DNA from: Vibrio albus
GTDB lineage: Bacteria > Pseudomonadota > Gammaproteobacteria > Enterobacterales > Vibrionaceae
Length of the DNA: 64,000 bases
Assembly: GCF_003144035.1 (NCBI RefSeq)
Contig: NZ_QFWT01000012.1
Location: forward strand, 1-64,000
Direction: 5' to 3'
How positions within the stretch are numbered: the first letter of the stretch is position 1; the number at the start of each line of letters is the position of its first letter. A program made the position numbers and the translations under genes. Under the pieces are notes generated by a model. That model saw only the letters and a program-made list of their open reading frames with translations. It was not told the DNA's origin and searched no databases. This document shows positions 59,422 to 64,000 of this stretch, in pieces.

Positions 59422-59961
59422 TTAGAACGGAATGTCGTCATCGAAATCCATTGGTGGCTCATTATACTGAGGTTGAGCCGGTTGCTGCTGTTGTGCAGGC
59501 TGCTGCTTTGACTGAGCCGGAGCCTGATATGGCTGTTGTTGAGCCGGCTGCTGTGGTTGTCCCCAGCCACCTTGCTGTGCAGGCTGCTGCTGACCAGCGC
59601 CCTGACCACGTCCACCCAGCAACTGCAGCTCACCATTAGGCCAGCGAACCACTACTTCTGTTGCAAAACGGTCCTGACCGGTATTTTGATCCTGCCATTT
59701 TCGAGTCTGCAACTGACCTTCTACATATACCTGGCTACCTTTACGGGCATATTCACCAACAAACTCCGCAGTTTTGCCAAAAACAGAAACTCGGTGCCAT
59801 TCTGTTTTTTCACGCTGTTCACCCGTTGCTTTGTCCCGCCAGGTTTCAGAAGTTGCGATAGTGATATTGGTCATCGCATCACCACTAGGCATATAGCGAA
59901 CTTCAGGATCCTGTCCTAAGTTGCCCACAAGGATAACTTTATTTACACCACGGCTTGCCAT
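59422..59961 (-). CDS. ssb: Single-stranded DNA-binding protein SSB
   Basis: The protein has 179 residues with an N-terminal OB fold (1-112, MASRGVNKVILVGNLGQDPE), a Gln/Pro/Ala/Gly-rich disordered linker (113-168), and the conserved acidic tip MDFDDDIPF that recruits repair and replication proteins. GGAG 6 nt before the ATG supports the start. No clean LexA box is seen upstream, unlike at uvrA. Confidence 0.97.
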   Translation of the reverse strand: MASRGVNKVILVGNLGQDPEVRYMPSGDAMTNITIATSETWRDKATGEQREKTEWHRVSVFGKTAEFVGEYARKGSQVYVEGQLQTRKWQDQNTGQDRFATEVVVRWPNGELQLLGGRGQGAGQQQPAQQGGWGQPQQPAQQQPYQAPAQSKQQPAQQQQPAQPQYNEPPMDFDDDIPF

Positions 59962-60259
59962 GCTTTGCTCCGTTTGATTCTGTTTCAGTAATAATAGCTG
60001 CTAAGGATACCACGCCTGTACATAGTTTCCATTCCTCACCGGTACTATTTTCCCATTTTTCCATACTTAGTCAGCAAAACATAAACCGGGTTCCATGATC
60101 TGAGAATATTGTCTAAAAACGTATGCAACACCCGCTCAACTCACAATTAATACACTGATATATAACGCATTTGTTAATGTTTAAAGTGATCATCTATAGC
60201 CCTCATCTCAGGTAACCCTTTAAATAGGCCACACCTTCTCAACGATGCAGGAGCGACTT
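59962..60259. other. Divergent promoter region between ssb and qstR
   Basis: About 300 bp without genes, A/T-rich. It must hold the ssb and qstR promoters. A weak LexA-like half pattern at 60155-60170 and a TGATCA at about 60189 were noted but no binding site is claimed. Confidence 0.4.
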
Positions 60260-60889
60260 GTGCCAGCGATTTACCTACCACTGTTTTGCCTCCATTCATT
60301 GGCTGGCTATATGTCTGAGCTGCCGATAGGTTACGGGAAAAACATCACTTACATAGAGCATGTAGAACAAATAAAAGATCAGTTGCCAATGGATACGGAA
60401 AGTCTTGTACTGCTCGATTTTACAAGCGCTTCTGAACAACCATATCAACTTGAAGAGCTTGGCCTCAATCATCCAAAATGTCAGTTGATAGTCCTGAATG
60501 CCCCGCAAAATTTGAGGACGTCACAACTCCTGAAACTGGGAAAGATCAAGGGGCTATTTTATCAGAACATGTCTGCCTCAGAGGTTGCTCTCGGAATAGA
60601 ACACATTCTTAAAGGCCAGCTCTTCTTACCGGATCAGGTCATGAAACAACTTCTTGATTACTACCAGTCTGTCATGATCCGACACGGTAAACCTCACCAG
60701 CACAACCTGACTCCAAGGGAAATGGATGTGCTGCGACTGCTAAGAAGCGGGGCTTCAAATACCCGCCTGGCGGATGAGCTGTTTATCAGTGAACATACGA
60801 TCAAATCTCACCTGTATAAGATTTTCCGTAAACTGAACATAAAAAACCGGAACCAGGCCATTGAATGGGCGTACAAGTTCTTACCATAA
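60260..60889 (+). CDS. qstR: LuxR-family competence regulator QstR
   Basis: The protein has 209 residues with a receiver-like N-terminal domain lacking obvious phosphorylation residues and a C-terminal LuxR/FixJ helix-turn-helix (LTPREMDVLRLL to ISEHTIKSHLYKIFRKL, about 150-205). Position between ssb and galU matches qstR of V. cholerae, which joins quorum sensing (HapR) and chitin (TfoX) signals to switch on DNA uptake and type VI secretion genes. GTG at 60260 is preferred because AGGAG lies 6 nt upstream; an ATG at 60245 would add five residues but has no ribosome site. Identity rests mainly on context. Confidence 0.85.
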   Translation: MPAIYLPLFCLHSLAGYMSELPIGYGKNITYIEHVEQIKDQLPMDTESLVLLDFTSASEQPYQLEELGLNHPKCQLIVLNAPQNLRTSQLLKLGKIKGLFYQNMSASEVALGIEHILKGQLFLPDQVMKQLLDYYQSVMIRHGKPHQHNLTPREMDVLRLLRSGASNTRLADELFISEHTIKSHLYKIFRKLNIKNRNQAIEWAYKFLP

Positions 60890-61021
60890 CGGCATAAACT
60901 CGTTAAACTGTTACTTTTCAGCAACAGAGCGATTGACGTTATTTTGTCATACTGTCATGATAACGTCACTGTGTGCATATGCGCATTTGGAACAGAACAA
61001 AATACAACAAGGGTTATAACT

Positions 61022-61903
61022 ATGATCAAAAAATGCCTCTTCCCTGCGGCTGGCTACGGTACACGTTTTCTTCCCGCCACCAAGTCGATGCCGAAAGAGA
61101 TGATGCCAGTGGTAAACAAACCTCTCATTGAATACGGGGTAGAAGAAGCGATCGAAGCAGGTTTAGATGGTATGTGTCTGGTGACCGGACGGGGTAAAAA
61201 TACACTGTTTGACCATTTTGACAAAAACTATGAACTGGAACACCAGATCAGCGGAACCAATAAAGAAGATCTGCTGGTCGATATCCGCCACCTGATGGAT
61301 ACGGCATCGTTCACCTACATTCGTCAACGTGAAATGAAAGGCCTGGGTCATGCCATTCTGACCGGCCGCGAGCTGATCGGTGATAACCCTTTTGCCGTAG
61401 TACTTGCCGACGACCTGTGTGTCAATGAAGAAGGACCGGGCGTACTGGCGCAGATGGTTGCCCTGTACAAACAGTTCCGCTGTTCCATTGTCGCTGTGCA
61501 GGAAGTACCAAAAGAAGATATCCACAAGTACGGTGTGATTTCCGGTGAAGTGATCAAAGATAATATCTTCCGCGTTGATGACATGGTAGAAAAGCCAGAG
61601 CCTGGAACGGAACCAAGTAATCTGGCAATCATTGGTCGTTATATTCTGACTCCGGATATCTTTGAGCTGATCGAAAATACCGAACCAGGCAAAGGTGGAG
61701 AAATTCAAATCACCGATGCACTGCTTAAGCAGGCTAAAACAGGCTGCGTACTGGCTTATAAATTCAAAGGTAAACGTTTTGACTGTGGTAGCGTCGATGG
61801 TTACATTGAAGCCACCAACTACTGCTACGAAAATATCTACCTGAAAGATAAGCAGAAAACTGAACTGGGCAAACACTCAACTCAAAAATCTGAAGAAGCT
61901 TAA
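61022..61903 (+). CDS. galU: UTP-glucose-1-phosphate uridylyltransferase
   Basis: The protein has 293 residues, starting MIKKCLFPAAGYGTRFLPAT, the nucleotidyltransferase signature, with KSMPKEMMPVVNKPL and the active-site lysine region GKRFDCGSVDGY. It makes UDP-glucose for surface polysaccharide, lipopolysaccharide and galactose use. AAGGG precedes the ATG at 61022; a longer reading from 60944 is unsupported. It ends at a strong terminator. Confidence 0.97.
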   Translation: MIKKCLFPAAGYGTRFLPATKSMPKEMMPVVNKPLIEYGVEEAIEAGLDGMCLVTGRGKNTLFDHFDKNYELEHQISGTNKEDLLVDIRHLMDTASFTYIRQREMKGLGHAILTGRELIGDNPFAVVLADDLCVNEEGPGVLAQMVALYKQFRCSIVAVQEVPKEDIHKYGVISGEVIKDNIFRVDDMVEKPEPGTEPSNLAIIGRYILTPDIFELIENTEPGKGGEIQITDALLKQAKTGCVLAYKFKGKRFDCGSVDGYIEATNYCYENIYLKDKQKTELGKHSTQKSEEA

Positions 61904-61933
61904 TTGTTTCCGGCTCTGACTTTGATGGCACTG

Positions 61934-61973
61934 CCTCGTTATTCTTACGCAAACAGGAATAACGAGGTTTTTT
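61934..61973 (+). terminator. Intrinsic terminator after galU
   Basis: CCTCGTTATTC (61934-61944) and GAATAACGAGG (61957-61967) form a perfect 11-bp stem, followed by six T. Confidence 0.93.
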
Positions 61974-61991
61974 ATGAAAACTCAAATTAAA

Positions 61992-62007
61992 CTGTTTTTA
62001 TATACAG
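61992..62007 (+). promoter_or_regulatory. LexA (SOS) box upstream of uvrA
   Basis: CTGTTTTTATATACAG fits the gammaproteobacterial LexA consensus CTGT-N8-ACAG exactly and is A/T-only inside. It lies 67 bp before the uvrA start, so uvrA is very likely DNA-damage inducible. Confidence 0.88.
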
Positions 62008-62074
62008 TGTTTACTTTGCACATTTTTAACTCTATGTAATACTTGCTTCAGAAAAAGTAAAGTGAGTAGTCATC

Positions 62075-64000
62075 ATGGATAAAATAGAAGTGCGGGGGGC
62101 CCGGACCCACAATCTCAAAAATATAAATCTGACCATTCCCAGAGATAAGCTGAGCGTGATTACCGGGTTATCCGGTTCAGGAAAATCGTCTCTGGCGTTT
62201 GATACCCTCTATGCGGAAGGCCAGCGGCGCTATGTTGAATCACTTTCAGCCTATGCCCGGCAGTTCCTGTCCCTGATGGAAAAGCCCGATGTCGACCATA
62301 TCGAGGGGCTGTCTCCCGCTATCTCTATCGAGCAGAAATCCACATCCCATAACCCACGCTCAACCGTCGGTACCATTACCGAAGTGTACGACTATTTGCG
62401 GCTGCTTTATGCCCGGGTCGGAGAGCCCCGCTGCCCGATTCACAATGAACCACTGGCGGCACAAACGGTCAGCCAGATGGTCGACAAGGTACTGGAGCTT
62501 CCTCAGGGTTCCCGAATGATGATGCTGGCACCTATCGTTAAAGAGCGCAAAGGTGAGCATGTTAAGACCCTTGAAAACCTGGCAGCGCAAGGCTTTATTC
62601 GTGCCCGTATCGACGGAGAAACCTGCGATCTTTCGGATCCACCACCTCTGGAACTGCATAAAAAGCACACCATTGAAGTCGTCGTCGACCGTTTTAAGGT
62701 ACGGGACGATCTGCAACAGCGTCTGGCTGAATCTTTTGAAACGGCACTGGAGCTGTCCGGCGGCATCGTCGCCATCGGCTGGATGGATGATAATACTCAA
62801 GACGATATTATCTTTTCTGCCAACTTTGCCTGTCCACATTGTGGCTACAGCATGCAGGAACTGGAACCACGCCTGTTTTCTTTTAATAATCCGGCCGGTG
62901 CCTGTCATACCTGTGATGGTCTCGGCGTGCAGCAGTATTTTGATCCGGCGAAAGTGATCCTCGATGACACCCTGAGCATTGCAGAAGGTGCCATCAAAGG
63001 ATGGGATCAGAAGAATTACTACTATTTCCAGATGCTCTCCTCTCTGGCAGAACACTACGGCTTTGATCTGTTTGTCCCATATAAATCTCTGCCAAAGAAA
63101 ACACGGGATATCATCTTGCTGGGCTCCGGCCGCACTGAAGTCGAATTTAAATATATCAACGACCGAGGTGATATCCGGGTAAAACGACACCCTTTTGAAG
63201 GCATTCTCAATACACTTGAACGCCGCTATCGCGATACAGAATCCAACTCGGTCAGAGAAGATCTGGCTAAATATATTTCCACCAAGACCTGTGCTTCCTG
63301 TGACGGTACCCGTTTGCGCACCGAAGCCCGTAATGTCTTTATTCAGGATACCCCGCTTCCGGCTATCGTAGAGATGAGCATCAGTGATGCCATGGACTTT
63401 TTCCAGAATCTGGAACTGACCGGACAAAAAGCTCAGATCGCAGAAAAGGTCATGAAAGAGATCAATGACCGGCTTAAATTTCTGGTCAATGTCGGGCTGA
63501 ACTATCTTAACCTGTCACGCAGTGCAGAAACGCTGTCCGGTGGTGAAGCCCAGCGGATCCGTCTGGCCAGTCAGATCGGTGCTGGTCTGGTTGGTGTTAT
63601 GTATGTGCTGGATGAGCCATCTATCGGCCTGCACCAGCGTGATAATGAACGTCTGCTGAATACCCTGACCCATTTGCGCGACCTGGGCAATACCGTTCTG
63701 GTCGTGGAGCACGATGAAGATGCCATCCGCACCGCCGATCATGTAATCGATATCGGCCCCGGAGCGGGAGTACATGGTGGTCACGTGGTTGCCGAAGGAA
63801 CCGTTGAGGAGATTATTGCTACGCCTGATTCGCTCACTGGCCAATACCTGAGCGGAGAAAAATCCATTGAGATTCCGCAACAGCGTACACAGAAAGATCC
63901 CAAGAAAACCGTTGAACTGATCGGAGCCAGCGGAAACAACCTGAAAACGATCACGCTTTCACTTCCTGTGGGTCTGTTCACCTGTGTGACCGGCGTATCC
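62075..64000 (+). CDS. uvrA: Excinuclease ABC subunit A, UvrA (3' end beyond window)
   Basis: The first 642 codons are present without a stop; the gene runs off the right edge (full UvrA is about 940 residues). The start reads MDKIEVRGARTHNLKNINL. Walker A is GLSGSGKSS (about 31-39), a zinc-binding CPHCGYSM with CHTC follows near 250-285, a further CASC near 407, and the first ABC signature LSGGEAQRIRLASQIG and LDEPSIGLHQRD lie near 488-525. The second ABC module begins at ELIGASGNNLKT. It finds lesions for nucleotide excision repair. Confidence 0.97.
   Translation, partial: MDKIEVRGARTHNLKNINLTIPRDKLSVITGLSGSGKSSLAFDTLYAEGQRRYVESLSAYARQFLSLMEKPDVDHIEGLSPAISIEQKSTSHNPRSTVGTITEVYDYLRLLYARVGEPRCPIHNEPLAAQTVSQMVDKVLELPQGSRMMMLAPIVKERKGEHVKTLENLAAQGFIRARIDGETCDLSDPPPLELHKKHTIEVVVDRFKVRDDLQQRLAESFETALELSGGIVAIGWMDDNTQDDIIFSANFACPHCGYSMQELEPRLFSFNNPAGACHTCDGLGVQQYFDPAKVILDDTLSIAEGAIKGWDQKNYYYFQMLSSLAEHYGFDLFVPYKSLPKKTRDIILLGSGRTEVEFKYINDRGDIRVKRHPFEGILNTLERRYRDTESNSVREDLAKYISTKTCASCDGTRLRTEARNVFIQDTPLPAIVEMSISDAMDFFQNLELTGQKAQIAEKVMKEINDRLKFLVNVGLNYLNLSRSAETLSGGEAQRIRLASQIGAGLVGVMYVLDEPSIGLHQRDNERLLNTLTHLRDLGNTVLVVEHDEDAIRTADHVIDIGPGAGVHGGHVVAEGTVEEIIATPDSLTGQYLSGEKSIEIPQQRTQKDPKKTVELIGASGNNLKTITLSLPVGLFTCVTGVS

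Noticed and set aside
60155..60170. LexA box upstream of qstR/ssb
   Set aside because: CTGATATATAACGCAT keeps only the left half-site; the right half lacks CAG.
61163..61876. Open frame of 237 codons antisense to galU
   Set aside because: Fully inside galU, no recognisable domain; galU motifs are intact on the other strand.
62360..63427. Open frame of 355 codons on the minus strand opposite uvrA
   Set aside because: It lies entirely antisense to the well-conserved uvrA frame, shows no family motif and has no ribosome site; it reflects codon bias of uvrA.

Overview
The window reads as a chromosomal segment of a Vibrio-like gammaproteobacterium (Vibrionaceae; species not resolved). The evidence is the 5' end of a 16S rRNA gene, a complete mannose-sensitive haemagglutinin (MSHA) type IV pilus locus in the Vibrio gene order (csrD/mshH-mshIJKLMNEG-BA-CDOPQ followed by mreBCD), the ssb-qstR-galU-uvrA neighbourhood, and the tolC/nudF/cpdA/parE and glnE/hldE neighbourhoods. 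Almost everything is core housekeeping sequence. No prophage, integrase, transposase or CRISPR array was seen.

Layout. 1-672: start of an rRNA operon reading leftwards, with two tandem stringent-type promoters and a boxA antiterminator. 673-3160: HD-GYP phosphodiesterase, rpsI, rplM and a structured rplM leader. 3459-6630: yhcB, degQ, degS (envelope quality control, candidate sigma-E promoter). 6684-13622 (minus): nudF-yqiB-cpdA-yqiA-parE-parC. 13880-15190: tolC, convergent with hldE; then glnE, a chemoreceptor and the triphosphatase ygiF on the minus strand. 23649-26535: PhoU-like regulator, Pit phosphate transporter, SH3 protein. 26605-28860: one long gene that looks like a fusion of the type II secretion genes gspA and gspB. 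28979-30196: cca. 30492-40430 (minus): tldD, yhdP, rng, maf/yhdE, mreDCB. 40643-57205 (minus): the MSHA pilus genes. 57226-59961 (minus): csrD and ssb. 60260-end (plus): qstR, galU and the first two thirds of uvrA behind a clear LexA box.

Functional links. Several genes touch c-di-GMP and surface attachment: an HD-GYP hydrolase, the MshE ATPase with an N-terminal c-di-GMP-binding type domain, and a CsrD with degenerate GGDEF/EAL domains directly downstream of ssb and upstream of mshI. The mre, yhdP, degQ/degS, tolC and hldE genes concern the cell envelope; gspAB, pilus and tolC genes are transport systems crossing it.

The least explained material is a set of short intergenic repeats. A TAGAGAC heptamer array (about 12 copies after cca, about 5 after tolC) supplies the stop codons of both genes. 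Beside these arrays, and again between mshA and mshC, lie small modules built as 8-mer, 15-bp core, 8-mer. Two different 8-mer words share the same spacing and the core word CGCTTCGCT. They sit at convergent gene ends or at an intra-operon junction. This family is the best candidate here for something undescribed.
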